Assembly: GCF_000025985.1 (NCBI RefSeq)
Contig: NC_003228.3
Span: 2,294,001 to 2,358,000 of the forward strand
DNA: 64,000 bases
Source of the DNA: Bacteroides fragilis NCTC 9343
GTDB lineage: Bacteria; Bacteroidota; Bacteroidia; Bacteroidales; Bacteroidaceae
Direction of reading: 5' to 3'
The first letter of the stretch is position 1. Each line of letters starts with the position of its first letter. Both the position numbers and the translations under genes were made by a program. Below are positions 1-8,792 of this stretch, in pieces. The notes under the pieces were generated by a model that saw only the letters and a program-made list of their open reading frames with translations, did no database searches and was not told the DNA's origin.

Positions 1-190
1 TGTCGTAGATGAACAGGTATCCTGTCTCTTCCGTTATTTTAGAAAGTAGTTTATAAACGGTCATTTCACTTTTCGGTAACCGGATGATACGATCGAGTAT
101 ACCGGAGTCATCCGCCTTTACCCGGGCTGCTATGAATAATAGCAGACAGGTGAACAGGCATTGCAGGCAGAGACTTTTCGAGGCTTTCAT
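1..190 (-). CDS. TonB-dependent receptor with STN domain, N-terminal fragment (runs off window)
   Basis: The ATG at 190 opens a minus-strand frame that is still open at the window edge, so only the first 63 residues are visible. They begin with a signal peptide (basic start MKASKSLCLQ, then a Leu/Cys-rich core). A segment containing LPKSEMTVYKLLSKITEETG follows, which resembles the start of a secretin/TonB short N-terminal (STN) domain. In Bacteroides this domain precedes a carboxypeptidase-regulatory domain and plug in receptors governed by anti-sigma/sigma pairs, and it contacts the FecR protein in the periplasm. The gene lies 24 bp downstream of the FecR gene on the same strand, the usual sigma-FecR-receptor order. 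Substrate class cannot be told from this fragment. Confidence 0.75.
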   Translation of the reverse strand, partial: MKASKSLCLQCLFTCLLLFIAARVKADDSGILDRIIRLPKSEMTVYKLLSKITEETGYLFIYD

Positions 191-214
191 TGTTTTGGGG
201 TTTTGATTCCGGGA

Positions 215-1063
215 TTACTCGGAGAGGGTGATTATGTTTTGATTGCGTGTGCACTTCAGGTTCAGTGCAAGGCCGATTAGCTCGGCCATTTTCTCAGGAG
301 AATCCTCTGAGAACGAAACCGTCAGTACATGTTTCCCCAGTTCCGGGGAACTTTGCAGATGTATTTCCGTCTGGCGAAGGTTGATGGCATGCAGGATGTG
401 ATCCAACTGTTCGTCTTTGAAACGCATATTTTGCATGTATCGGGTAAACTGTTCGGAATTCTCGGTCACAGTCAACTGCCATTCATCGCCCAATAAAGTA
501 GCGGTCTCTCCGGCCTTGACATGTATTTCCTGGCCATTCTGCTTTTGAGTAACTTTTACCTCACCTCTCTGAACTGCTAATTCGAATGGAGAGTTGCCAC
601 TGTTTCTCACATGAAAGGCGGTACCTATCACCTCGATCTGTACTTTTCCGGTTTCGATGAAGAAAGGACGTGCACGATTGCCCGCTATGTCAAAAAGGGC
701 GTTTCCTTTCAAACTCACTTCTCTTCTTTTTTTAGAAAAATGTTTGGGATATTCCAGTGAAGTCTGCTCTGACAGATAGACAACGGAACCATCCTCAAGC
801 GTGGTGACCAGTATGCTCTCTTCTTTGTTTGCTTTGACTAATAGTTCACCGCCGGAAAGATGGCGGTCGGTCCGTAACACCGTAGGCAGGTAAACACATA
901 GGCTTATAATAGCTGCAATGGCTGCTATGCCGATCCATGCGGTCGGACGTGTGGCAAAACGACGTTCTGTCACCGTTGGTAACAGTCCGTCTGTCTCCAG
1001 GCGATTGTGTAATTTATTCCACGCCTGATCGGTTTGGGTCTTGTTTTTTTCGATTCGATTCAT
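215..1063 (-). CDS. FecR-family anti-sigma factor
   Basis: This 282-residue protein has the Bacteroides FecR layout. A short cytoplasmic N-terminus binds the sigma factor, one membrane segment lies at about residues 42-64, a periplasmic FecR domain follows (about 75-190, with VYLSEQTSLEYPKHF, KGNALFDIA and EVIGTAFHV), and a DUF4974-type domain ends the protein (about 210-280, with RFKDEQLDHILHAI). It should hold the adjacent ECF sigma factor inactive until the outer-membrane receptor signals. The start overlaps the sigma gene stop by 4 bp, which implies translational coupling. The downstream receptor gene starts within 25 bp. Confidence 0.93.
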   Translation of the reverse strand: MNRIEKNKTQTDQAWNKLHNRLETDGLLPTVTERRFATRPTAWIGIAAIAAIISLCVYLPTVLRTDRHLSGGELLVKANKEESILVTTLEDGSVVYLSEQTSLEYPKHFSKKRREVSLKGNALFDIAGNRARPFFIETGKVQIEVIGTAFHVRNSGNSPFELAVQRGEVKVTQKQNGQEIHVKAGETATLLGDEWQLTVTENSEQFTRYMQNMRFKDEQLDHILHAINLRQTEIHLQSSPELGKHVLTVSFSEDSPEKMAELIGLALNLKCTRNQNIITLSE

Positions 1064-1611
1064 GATATCTGGATATAATTCTCAATTTCTTTTCGTAAAG
1101 TCCGGAGTGCACGGGTCATTTCTTTCTCTACTGTTTTTACCGATAGTGAGAGGAGAGAGGCTATTTCTGAATACTTTTTTCCTTCTGTGTGGTGTAGTCG
1201 GAAGATATGCAAACGGCGCTCCGGTAGTTTCTCAAGGGTTCGGTTTATAATTTGTTGCAGTTCTTTGTACTCAATCTGCTCTTGCGGATCGGGTGAAGCT
1301 ATATTTACCGGAACGGATAAAATCGCATCCTGATAGCGCCTTTTGACATCCTGATGTTCGCAATATTGGATAGAGCGGTTACGTACAGACCGATAGAGAT
1401 AGTTCTTGACAGAATGAAAAATCTCAAGTTTTTCCCGATCCTTCCAGAATACATAGAACAATTCTTCGACGATTTCTTCGGCTACGTCCGGTACACCCGT
1501 TATGCTGGCGGCGTATAGGCGAAGCGGAGTATAATATTGGCGGAATAATGTTTCAAACGCCTTTATATTGCCTTCTTTTATTTGAGTAAGTATAAATACG
1601 TCGTTCAGCAT
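1060..1611 (-). CDS. ECF RNA polymerase sigma factor (FecI-like)
   Basis: This 183-residue protein matches the Bacteroides ECF sigma family. Region 2 (about residues 20-85) contains FETLFRQYYTPLRLYA and a promoter-melting segment around NYLYRSVRNRSIQYC. Region 4 (about 120-175) contains LEKLPERRLHIFRLHH and the helix-turn-helix KYSEIASLLSLSVKTVEKEM. It is the first gene of a minus-strand unit sigma-FecR-TonB receptor and probably activates that receptor operon after a cell-surface signal. It has the usual family length. Its start lies 53 bp downstream of the preceding carboxypeptidase-regulatory-domain gene, so read-through from that gene is possible. Confidence 0.94.
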   Translation of the reverse strand: MLNDVFILTQIKEGNIKAFETLFRQYYTPLRLYAASITGVPDVAEEIVEELFYVFWKDREKLEIFHSVKNYLYRSVRNRSIQYCEHQDVKRRYQDAILSVPVNIASPDPQEQIEYKELQQIINRTLEKLPERRLHIFRLHHTEGKKYSEIASLLSLSVKTVEKEMTRALRTLRKEIENYIQIS

Positions 1612-1663
1612 ATTGGGGGATATATCGGGAGTTAGAGTTCGTCAAAGATACTATAAAAAGTGA

Positions 1664-2926
1664 TTACTGCTTCTGCTGCTTTTTTAATTTGTTTACTGCA
1701 TGCTCCAATGACTCTGTAGGCTCTATGATATTATAGCCTCCCCAAAAGTTGTCACTGGTAAAGTTATCCACTTTGTCTGAGAATACATGATTTTGTTTGA
1801 ATGCTGCTTTATATGGAATAGCTGTAATATTGTTTTCTTTCCTGTCCGTAACCACCATTTCCGATAAGATGGTATAGTTGGTAGAAAACAGTTTACGCTT
1901 CCAGTCACACTTAAAGCGGATATTGTTCCGGATATAACTCAGGTAAGTGATCCCTCCCAGGTTTTTGTATGATATCAGGTATGATACTTCTACCGGTTTG
2001 AAACGCAGTCCGAAAGGTTTTTTTCTTAAGATAGCTTGAGTGGCTTTATTCTTATCATCCATGCTGAGGTTAAACTCGGCGCGTGTGAATGACAGTCGCT
2101 CTTTATCGATGTAGAGTGTACCATAGCATAAGGGATAGGATAATTTTACTCTTGGACGGAAGCTGATGACATACTGGGATCGGTCGTCAATGCTGGTCGG
2201 GTCTTCCATTCGAAATTCGTAGAACAATAGGTCTTCTTGAGCCAACAGGCAGTCCGGGTTCTTTACTATATCCATATAAATGGCCATATTGGGGCCTCCG
2301 AGTAATTTTACAGCCAGTGTGTCACTCTGTTTTTGGCTCAACAGTCTGCGTCCTCTGTAAATCTGAACCCGATCGTGTTCGGCAGTTTCATTGTAGGGCG
2401 TTTTATAAATATTGATTACAGCCTCTGAAATATTGATATAGCGACGCCCTTTTTGAGCCAACTCCCTGTAGAATCCTGTGAGCATGTTGCTCTGGGGACT
2501 ATAATTGGCCGGAATCTTGCGAAGTGCTTCTTCCACAATGCTGCGTGGATCTCTGGCTCTTACCAGGATTTCACTAAGCAGGTTGGCATAAGGAGTGAGC
2601 CAGACAATCCGTTCTGTGGGATTTTCTTCTTTTAAAGGGATACGGGAATTGAGATAACCTACATGTGAGGCTTCAATGTCTTTGGCCTGAACCGACTCGG
2701 GAATCTTTAGAGTAAACTCACCGTCTGCGTTGGTGACGGTACCGACACTGCTTCCCGGTATCGATACATTGACATACTCCAGTTTCTTTTTGTTGAGTTT
2801 GTCTTTGACTACTCCACTGATCGTGGTGTATCTTTCCGCATTGTCCTGTGCAGCCAGTGGCATGATGCCCGACAGAATCAAAACTGCCAGTATACATCCG
2901 ATTGATCTTATCCATTGCGTTTTCAT
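1664..2926 (-). CDS. Carboxypeptidase-like regulatory domain protein
   Basis: This 420-residue secreted protein has a signal peptide ending near PLAAQ (residue 26). A carboxypeptidase regulatory-like (CarbopepD_reg_2) domain follows at about 36-110, with SGVVKDKLNKKKLEYVNVS and TNADGEFTLKIP. The rest is a long beta-rich region found in many Bacteroides proteins of this type, with a recognisable stretch FYRELAQKGRRYINISEAV near residue 150. These proteins occur alone or beside sigma/FecR/TonB systems, and their molecular role is not established. It lies upstream of the ECF sigma gene on the same strand, but the 52-bp gap does not prove an operon. No receptor barrel is present, so it is not a TonB-dependent receptor. 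Confidence 0.8.
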   Translation of the reverse strand: MKTQWIRSIGCILAVLILSGIMPLAAQDNAERYTTISGVVKDKLNKKKLEYVNVSIPGSSVGTVTNADGEFTLKIPESVQAKDIEASHVGYLNSRIPLKEENPTERIVWLTPYANLLSEILVRARDPRSIVEEALRKIPANYSPQSNMLTGFYRELAQKGRRYINISEAVINIYKTPYNETAEHDRVQIYRGRRLLSQKQSDTLAVKLLGGPNMAIYMDIVKNPDCLLAQEDLLFYEFRMEDPTSIDDRSQYVISFRPRVKLSYPLCYGTLYIDKERLSFTRAEFNLSMDDKNKATQAILRKKPFGLRFKPVEVSYLISYKNLGGITYLSYIRNNIRFKCDWKRKLFSTNYTILSEMVVTDRKENNITAIPYKAAFKQNHVFSDKVDNFTSDNFWGGYNIIEPTESLEHAVNKLKKQQKQ

Positions 2927-3064
2927 CTTTTTCAGAGTTTAAAGGGTGAATAATAGTTTGCTTTCTGTATATAAGATCGTTCAAACGGAGAATACCCTAC
3001 GAATTTCTGAAGAAAAATGAAAAAACTTCAATGAAGAGTCTTTTTCAAGGATAATTTAATCGTT

Positions 3065-3607
3065 TTACTTCAAAATCTCATTCAAATCCTTGGTGAGACA
3101 TCCCCATTTGAATTCATGGTTAGGTGTCAGATAGGGATACTTGGCATAAGAATTTTGGGTGACAACTTTAAATTCCATTATTTGCTTTCCTCTGATCCAA
3201 CCATAAAAGCCAACTTCTTTTCTGTTGAAGTCTACCCAACCTACAACGACGTAATCTTTGGTTTCGGGGTGCTGCTCTTGTGGATAACCATAGGTCCAAT
3301 TGTCGGTTGGAGGGTTGGCAGTTGTTTTCTTTGCTACTTTGATATCAATTTTGGCACCGTTTACTTTTACGTCAAATTCATCGGAGTGATGGGATTGGAA
3401 ATCTGTCTGGTCCAATTCGAATGGGATTCCCAGATTTTTCAGGTGTTTTTGGAATGCCAACTCTCCGATACAGCCTAGAAGGGCTTTGTCCAGTCTCTCT
3501 TTTTCGGATAACCCGAAACGTGAATAAAGTCCGTTTTGTATCATGCTTTCCGCTTTGGCTTTTGCCATGGCGACTGTTTGATCAAAATTTAAATCCTGTA
3601 CGATCAT
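3065..3607 (-). CDS. Small PD-(D/E)XK nuclease-like protein
   Basis: I do not recognise a named family for this 180-residue cytoplasmic protein. The spacing of acidic and basic residues resembles a single-domain PD-(D/E)XK nuclease fold: E49 in GCIGELAF, D79 in DEFDVKV, then D88-I-K90 in KIDIKVAKK. A Trp- and Tyr-rich C-terminal half follows (WTYGYP, VVVGWVDF, EVGFYGWIRG). That architecture is shared with phage-type and repair endonucleases, but no methyltransferase or recombinase lies nearby. It is monocistronic, flanked by about 140 bp on its downstream side and a divergent HU gene upstream. Activity is inferred from the motif only. Confidence 0.6.
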   Translation of the reverse strand: MIVQDLNFDQTVAMAKAKAESMIQNGLYSRFGLSEKERLDKALLGCIGELAFQKHLKNLGIPFELDQTDFQSHHSDEFDVKVNGAKIDIKVAKKTTANPPTDNWTYGYPQEQHPETKDYVVVGWVDFNRKEVGFYGWIRGKQIMEFKVVTQNSYAKYPYLTPNHEFKWGCLTKDLNEILK

Positions 3608-3847
3608 AGTAATAAGGTGTTTTATTTATATCTGGTTATTGAATGAAAACAAAGATAGTTTTTTTAGTTATCATAGTACTTTAATCGTTGATAAAACTAC
3701 ATTAAAATTTCTTGTTATCATATTGTGTCGCATAAAGTGAATCAATTGGGGGAATTAAGTAATAGCGGATATTGTTTATATCCTTTAATTTGCAGCCAAA
3801 TTATAATATCATCTTTATTTTTATGGTCAATATTTAATTTGTTTAAA

Positions 3848-4123
3848 ATGAATAAGCATGATTTGATTAAAAAAGTGGCATTGAGGGGTAACCTGAATGC
3901 AAAAGAAGCTTCTGCTATTGTAGAGGTTGTTATGAATGCTATGGTTGAGGCTATACTTCGTGAAGAGAGTGTGACTTTAGTTGGATTTGGTACATTTTCT
4001 ATAAAAATGCGTAAAGCACGAAATGTGTTGAATCCATCTACCGGGGAGAATATGGTGATTCCCGCTAGAAAAGTGGTGAAATTTACTCCGGGATACAAGA
4101 TGAAGCTAACTGATAAAGAGTAA
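3848..4123 (+). CDS. HU-family DNA-binding protein
   Basis: The start at 3848 gives a standard 91-residue HU/IHF protein. A longer upstream start would add a non-homologous 41-residue leader. It begins MNKHDLIKKVALRGNL, has the dimerisation helices and the GFGTFSIKMRKARN beta-arm entry. It ends with the arm sequence NPSTGENMVIPARKVVKFTPG, which includes the minor-groove-intercalating region and the conserved KFTPG. It would bend and compact DNA non-specifically. It is followed after 42 bp by an OmpA-family pseudogene on the same strand. Bacteroides genomes carry several HU paralogues, and nothing here indicates a specialised one. Confidence 0.93.
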   Translation: MNKHDLIKKVALRGNLNAKEASAIVEVVMNAMVEAILREESVTLVGFGTFSIKMRKARNVLNPSTGENMVIPARKVVKFTPGYKMKLTDKE

Positions 4124-4165
4124 TGAATAGCAGTTTTATATGTTTTTAATTAATATGGATAATAA

Positions 4166-5322
4166 ATGAAAAGAGAAATTATTTCAATAGCTTTAAGTCT
4201 GTTGTCTGTATGTGGTATAGCTCAACAGAAAAACGGATAACCAAGAATCTGGTATTTTGCATCATAAGACTTACGAAACTAATCGTTTTTTTGATAATTG
4301 GTTTGTAAATATAGCCGGGGGTATTAATGTTTATGAAGGAGAGTATGACCATAAGGTAACTTTGGGAAATCGTTTGTCTCCCGCATTAGACATATCGGTA
4401 GGTAAATGGATAACTCCTGCTTATGGAGTGCGTTTACAATATGCTGGACTTCAGGCTAAAGGTCTGACAACTACTCAAAGTGGGTATGCCAAAAAGCAAT
4501 GCCGGAATTACTATAAGGAAAAATTCGGAATTTTAAATATACATACAGACCTTATGTGGAACTGGTCGAATGCTTTTGCCGGATACAAGGAATTTTATTC
4601 CTTATTGTGGGATTTGGATGGGCACGTTCCTATGGTAGTAATCAGCATAATGATGAAATTGCTGCTGCACTGGGTATATTAAATACTTTCCGTCTAAATA
4701 AAAGAATTGATTTAACACTGGGGACGAGACAAATGTTTGTTAATCAGAATTTTGATGGAGTCGTCGGTGGATGTAAGGGAGAAGGTATGAGTTCTGTTAC
4801 ATTAGGATTAAACTTTAAACTGGGTAAAACAACTTTTACTCCTGTGAGTAAAGTTGCAACTGCGGACTATAGCCGTTACAACAATTATATAAATGAACTT
4901 CGTATTCAGAATGAAGAGTTGGATTTAAAGGTACAACATCTGATTACAGAATTAGAAAATGCCAGAAAAGCTGATCTGGAAGTGGTTGTAGAATTAAGGC
5001 CCGTTGCTTCACCCGTAGCTTTATTCTTCGAAATAGGTAAAACGGTTTTGGACTCAAAAGAATTAGTAAATTTGAAATTCTACGTGAAAAATGCAATGAA
5101 GACAGACCGGAACAAAACATTTATTTTAATTGGTTCAGCAGATAAAGATACCGGTAGTAAGGAACTAAACCAGTGATTAAGTGAAAAGAGAATAGATTAT
5201 GTGTATAATTTGCTGATTAATAAATATGGTATATCCGCTAATCGTCTTATTAAAAAAGCTGAGGGTGATACGAATAATCGTTTTGGGGGACCTAAATTGA
5301 ATCGGGCTGTTATTGTTGAATA
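4166..5322 (+). pseudogene. OmpA-family outer-membrane protein, inactivated by three lesions
   Basis: Three frames have to be joined to recover one protein. The ATG at 4166 opens a signal peptide (MKREIISIALSLLSVCGIAQ), which runs into a stop at 4238 after an A-rich run. A +1 frame then carries the barrel (NWFVNIAGGINVYEGEYDH onward) until about 4604. A second shift restores the frame to VGFGWARSYGSNQHNDEI, followed by a coiled linker (NYINELRIQNEELDLKVQHL) and the OmpA domain start (VALFFEIGKTVLDSKEL). A TGA at 5174 interrupts the frame where the family has a basic residue before LSEKRID, and the remainder ends FGGPKLNRAVIVE at 5322. A functional copy would be a peptidoglycan-binding outer-membrane porin-like protein. 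Confidence 0.85.
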
Positions 5323-5606
5323 GGCAAGGTAATAATTATTAGATATGGAGTGGGAGATATGGTGTATGAAAATCATATTTCCCATTTTTCATATTGATCA
5401 AGGATATAATGAGAACAGATTGATTTATTGGATACGGGATAAATAACGTCTCGACTTTCAGAACTTTCTTTGCCTTCTTTTGTTTAAAACCAAAATTTTG
5501 ATATTGTGATGTGCTAACCTGTTACTTCTGTATGTAATATGTTGTTTCTATAACAATATATTATTTTGAAAATAATTGGAATATAATATTCTAATACGTT
5601 TTGTTT

Positions 5607-6182
5607 ATGAAAAAAAATATAGACTGGAGAAAAATAAAAAGTGGAGATGAACAAGAATGGAGTTTATTGTTTTCTGAACACGTAGATTTTTTGTATTCTT
5701 ATGGAATGAAAATTAATCGGGATAGCTGTGTTGTAAAGGATGTGATACAAGAGGTTTTTATATCTCTATATGAAAAGCGGAACTCTTTGGATGATTTGAT
5801 GAACGTACGGGCATATTTATGTCGGGCAGTACGTTACAAACTTTTGGATCAACTGAAAAAAGCCCCTCATCTGTCTATAGAGGAAATTAGCGAAGAAGAG
5901 TTTTTATTGGCAGTCAAGCAGGTTCAGAGTTCAGATAATATTGAAATTGCGAAAAAAAGTAGTTTTGTTCAGAAAATGTTAGATAAACTTAGTCCAAGAC
6001 AAAGAGAAATTATTTATTTGCGCTATTTTCGTGATATGGATATAGAAGAAATTGTAACTACCATTGGAATCAATAAACAATCTATTTATAATCTTCTTTC
6101 ATCAGCATTGAAAATAATGAGAAAACATAAAATAGAAGAAGCCGTTTCTCTGTTTGTATTATTTATAATTGACAGGCTATGA
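5607..6182 (+). CDS. ECF RNA polymerase sigma factor
   Basis: This 191-residue FecI-like sigma factor uses the ATG at 5607 (MKKNIDWRKIKSGDEQEW). Region 2 includes LLFSEHVDFLYSYGMKI and VIQEVFISLYEKR. The -10 recognition helix lies around NVRAYLCRAVRYKLLDQL. Region 4 includes KLSPRQREIIYLRYFRD and the HTH DIEEIVTTIGINKQSIYNLL. Its stop overlaps the following FecR start by 4 bp, so the two are translationally coupled. Unlike the pair at the left edge, no intact TonB receptor follows the anti-sigma gene, so its regulon must lie elsewhere or the local target has decayed. Confidence 0.93.
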   Translation: MKKNIDWRKIKSGDEQEWSLLFSEHVDFLYSYGMKINRDSCVVKDVIQEVFISLYEKRNSLDDLMNVRAYLCRAVRYKLLDQLKKAPHLSIEEISEEEFLLAVKQVQSSDNIEIAKKSSFVQKMLDKLSPRQREIIYLRYFRDMDIEEIVTTIGINKQSIYNLLSSALKIMRKHKIEEAVSLFVLFIIDRL

Positions 6183-7057
6183 TGGAAAAAGAGCAAGTAA
6201 CCAGAATGCAAAATTCAGATTTAAAAGAATTGTTGGAAGATGTTACACTCAATGAGATACATCTGAGTAATGAGGAACGTCAGGAAATGACTTCTACCTT
6301 TTCGCAGATTATCAAGAAGAAAAAAAGAAAAGTTCAAAAGAAAAGAATTTGGTCTGCAGTGGCTATATGTGCATGTGTCGTAGTGGTTGTCTTGGGATGG
6401 TATTCTATGGGGCAATTGACTGTTTTTTCTGCGGAAAAAGAAGGAATATTGGTTGAACTTCCAGATCACTCTGTTGCATGTCTCAATAGGAATACCTCAC
6501 TTCACTATAATCGTTGGGGATTCCGTTTTTTCAGAGAAGTGAAGTTAAAGGGAGAGGCATATTTTGATGTGTATAAGGGAAGCCATTTTGTTGTGAATGC
6601 GGATCCATATAAGGTTTCCGTTCTTGGTACACGTTTCAGCGTTAGTCAAAAGAACGGTCAATTTAAAGCATATTGTTTTCAAGGAAAGATTAAAGTGGAA
6701 AACGGTAAACTAAACAGTGGACAGATTTTAACAGCTAATCAGAATATTTCTGTTGTTCTCGGAAAAGTATCTTTGAATATCCAAAAAGAATTAGAACCGG
6801 TATGGGTAAGAAAACAATGTGTATATGAAAATATACCATTAAATGATGTGATCAAAAAACTCCAAGAAGTATACGGAATAACCGTGTTATGTAACAGATA
6901 TTGTGACAGTTTGCGCTTTACCGGTATATTCCCGGTCGATGATTTAGATTTAGCAATTCAGTTGGTGTTTGAGCCTTTTAATTTGGAATGCAAAAATGTA
7001 GGTGGTGAATGGAGATTATATAAGAATGATATGAAAATAGGTCGGGAAAATCGGTGA
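6179..7057 (+). CDS. FecR-family anti-sigma factor
   Basis: This 292-residue partner of the preceding sigma factor has a basic cytoplasmic N-terminus (KKKKRKVQKKRIW) and one membrane segment at about residues 60-80 (Val/Cys-rich). A periplasmic FecR domain follows (about 90-200, with VELPDHSVACLNRNTSLHY, KGEAYFDVYKG and VSVLGTRFSV). A DUF4974-like domain ends the protein (about 215-285, with CVYENIPLNDVIKKLQEVYG and LRFTGIFPVDDLDLAIQLV). It should transmit an envelope signal to the sigma factor. ATG codons at 6179 and 6182 are both possible starts, and either preserves the coupling to the sigma gene. Confidence 0.92.
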   Translation: MMEKEQVTRMQNSDLKELLEDVTLNEIHLSNEERQEMTSTFSQIIKKKKRKVQKKRIWSAVAICACVVVVVLGWYSMGQLTVFSAEKEGILVELPDHSVACLNRNTSLHYNRWGFRFFREVKLKGEAYFDVYKGSHFVVNADPYKVSVLGTRFSVSQKNGQFKAYCFQGKIKVENGKLNSGQILTANQNISVVLGKVSLNIQKELEPVWVRKQCVYENIPLNDVIKKLQEVYGITVLCNRYCDSLRFTGIFPVDDLDLAIQLVFEPFNLECKNVGGEWRLYKNDMKIGRENR

Positions 7058-7059
7058 GA

Positions 7060-7364
7060 GCATGGATTAACGTTGAAATAGATAATACTGTGCGAGGATT
7101 TTTCATATTTTACGTCCGGCAACGTTTTCAAAATAAAGTTCTGAATCTGAAAATAATAACTGAGGATTCTGCTTTTGAGGCTAATGCTAATGCCAATACT
7201 TCGATTAAATATCATCATTACTTGTTTTGGGAAAAACATACCATTGATAGTGGAAAGAATTTTATTCATTATATTCAAATGTTACAGGAGGTATCGGTAT
7301 ATTTACTGGTTATCAGTCTAGTCTAATTTGTGCAGGAGTCATTGCAGAACAAAGCTTTTTATGA
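7060..7364 (+). pseudogene. Possible remnant of an outer-membrane-system accessory gene (DUF4249-like C-terminus)
   Basis: Just after the FecR gene, an unrecognised frame runs to about 7265. A frameshifted tail from 7272 then reads YSNVTGGIGIFTGYQSSL before stopping at 7362. The SNV-x-GGIGIF pattern is reminiscent of the C-terminal end of DUF4249 proteins, which accompany TonB receptors downstream of sigma/FecR pairs. The upstream part shows no convincing similarity, so I treat this as a decayed fragment, not a gene. The family assignment rests on a short motif only. Confidence 0.3.
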
Positions 7365-7865
7365 ATTCAGATGATATGATAACCTTATGACCAATATACT
7401 TCAGTGTTTTTTTTGTGTTATTATGTTAGCTAATCTGAAAAGATGTTTTTGAGAAGAGAAGTAGTGTCTTTTTTTATTTTCTGACAAATGGTTTGTTTTA
7501 CTGATGTCGATATAATTTTCATTTATTTTCTTTTCAATTATTATTCAAAATATGATTTCTATTTTTTCTTCTTTTCTTTTTTTATATAAATTATTGTTTT
7601 ATAGAGAGTTGCATATTTTATTTTTTAGAGTGTCTTATAGAGTGAATAAAAGGTCTTGTTCGGGTAACAGGTGGTAGCTTATTGTTGCGTTTCTTTGCAA
7701 AAAAATGCAGGATATATTGGGTTACTGATATATTCTGTTGTTTAGGAGTCTGTGATGAGGTGTTAAAGTGTGTTTTGTGGATAGAGTAGAATTTTATTGA
7801 TTATTCGACATATGTGCGTCGTCATCCCCCCCCTCCCTAAAAACAGTTTTATGAAGATATATATA
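7365..7865. other. AT-rich intergenic region upstream of the fimbrial-locus AraC gene
   Basis: About 500 bp rich in T-runs, with no coding frame I can support. I looked for invertible-promoter inverted repeats of the kind that switch Bacteroides surface loci and found none that I could pair. A C-rich run (cccccccctccc-like) at about 7825 lies inside an in-frame upstream extension of the next gene. I place the AraC start downstream of it, at 7866. Confidence 0.4.
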
Positions 7866-8750
7866 ATGAAACAACAAATGAGGCAAGCAAAAAGGGTTAA
7901 TTATTTAGATGAACATTTGAATTGTCTTTTTTATAATGGAAATCCGGAGATCGGTTTCAGGCACTTAACATTGCAAAAGGGAAAAACTTGGTGCGAACTT
8001 TCTGCTAAAAATAACTATTTTTTTTTTCTGTTGGAAGGTGCTTTAATAGTTGATTTTAATGAATGTGTTGGTTACGAGGTTGGTAAAGGAGAAATGATTT
8101 ATTTGCCAAGATCTGCTGATTTCAAAATTTTCGCCAAGGAAAGTGCAGACTTAATAATTCTTTCTTATGGAATACCCGTTCAGTTGTGTGATAAACTTTC
8201 TTTGTCACAATTAGGAGCGTTTATCACTGATTTTAAATATGAGTTTAAATCACTTGATATTCGTGTTCCATTGGATACTTTTCTAAAATTATTAGTCAAG
8301 TATTTGGATTCAGGTATGAGCTGTCAGCACATGCACGAATTGAAACAAAAGGAGTTATTTCTCATTCTTCGGGCTTATTATACCAAAGAGGAAAAAGTGA
8401 ATTTTTTTTATCATTCGATAGCTGCTTCGCTTACTTTTAAAGATAAAGTTATGGGAGTTTATTTGGAGGCCAGAACCGTGCAGGAACTTGCAGATAAATG
8501 TGGGTATGGATTGAAGACTTTTCAACGGCTTTTTTACAGTTGTTTTTCGGAAGTACCCAGCAAATGGTTGATGAAACAAAAAGCACAACACGTAAAAGCG
8601 CGACTATTGGATAGAGATATTCCTATAAAAGTGATATTGGATGAATTTGGATTTTCTACATATGCGAATTTTTGTAATTACTGTAAACGTTATGTAGGAG
8701 ATACTCCCAGAAATATCCGTGAATCGGTCACATTGGGTTTCCGGAAATAA
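7866..8750 (+). CDS. AraC-family transcriptional regulator
   Basis: The preferred start at 7866 gives a 294-residue protein (MKQQMRQAKRVNYLDEHLNC) similar in length to the paralogue at 32885. The N-terminal half is a cupin-like sensing domain (LLEGALIVDFNECVGYEVGKG, then MIYLPRSADFKIF). A linker with CQHMHELKQKELFLILRAYY follows. The C-terminal half is the paired HTH (RTVQELADKCGYGLKTFQRL and IPIKVILDEFGFSTYANFC) ending in the AraC signature CKRYVGDTPRNIRES. It stands 42 bp upstream of the fimbrial genes on the same strand and is the obvious candidate for their activator. The ligand is unknown. Confidence 0.9.
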   Translation: MKQQMRQAKRVNYLDEHLNCLFYNGNPEIGFRHLTLQKGKTWCELSAKNNYFFFLLEGALIVDFNECVGYEVGKGEMIYLPRSADFKIFAKESADLIILSYGIPVQLCDKLSLSQLGAFITDFKYEFKSLDIRVPLDTFLKLLVKYLDSGMSCQHMHELKQKELFLILRAYYTKEEKVNFFYHSIAASLTFKDKVMGVYLEARTVQELADKCGYGLKTFQRLFYSCFSEVPSKWLMKQKAQHVKARLLDRDIPIKVILDEFGFSTYANFCNYCKRYVGDTPRNIRESVTLGFRK

Positions 8751-8792
8751 AAAGATAGATATCAATATATAAATAAATTAGTTCAGATAATC

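Noticed and set aside
7365..7865. Invertible promoter upstream of the fimbrial AraC gene
   Set aside because: Searched for because Bacteroides surface loci are often switched this way, but I could not find a matching pair of inverted repeats.
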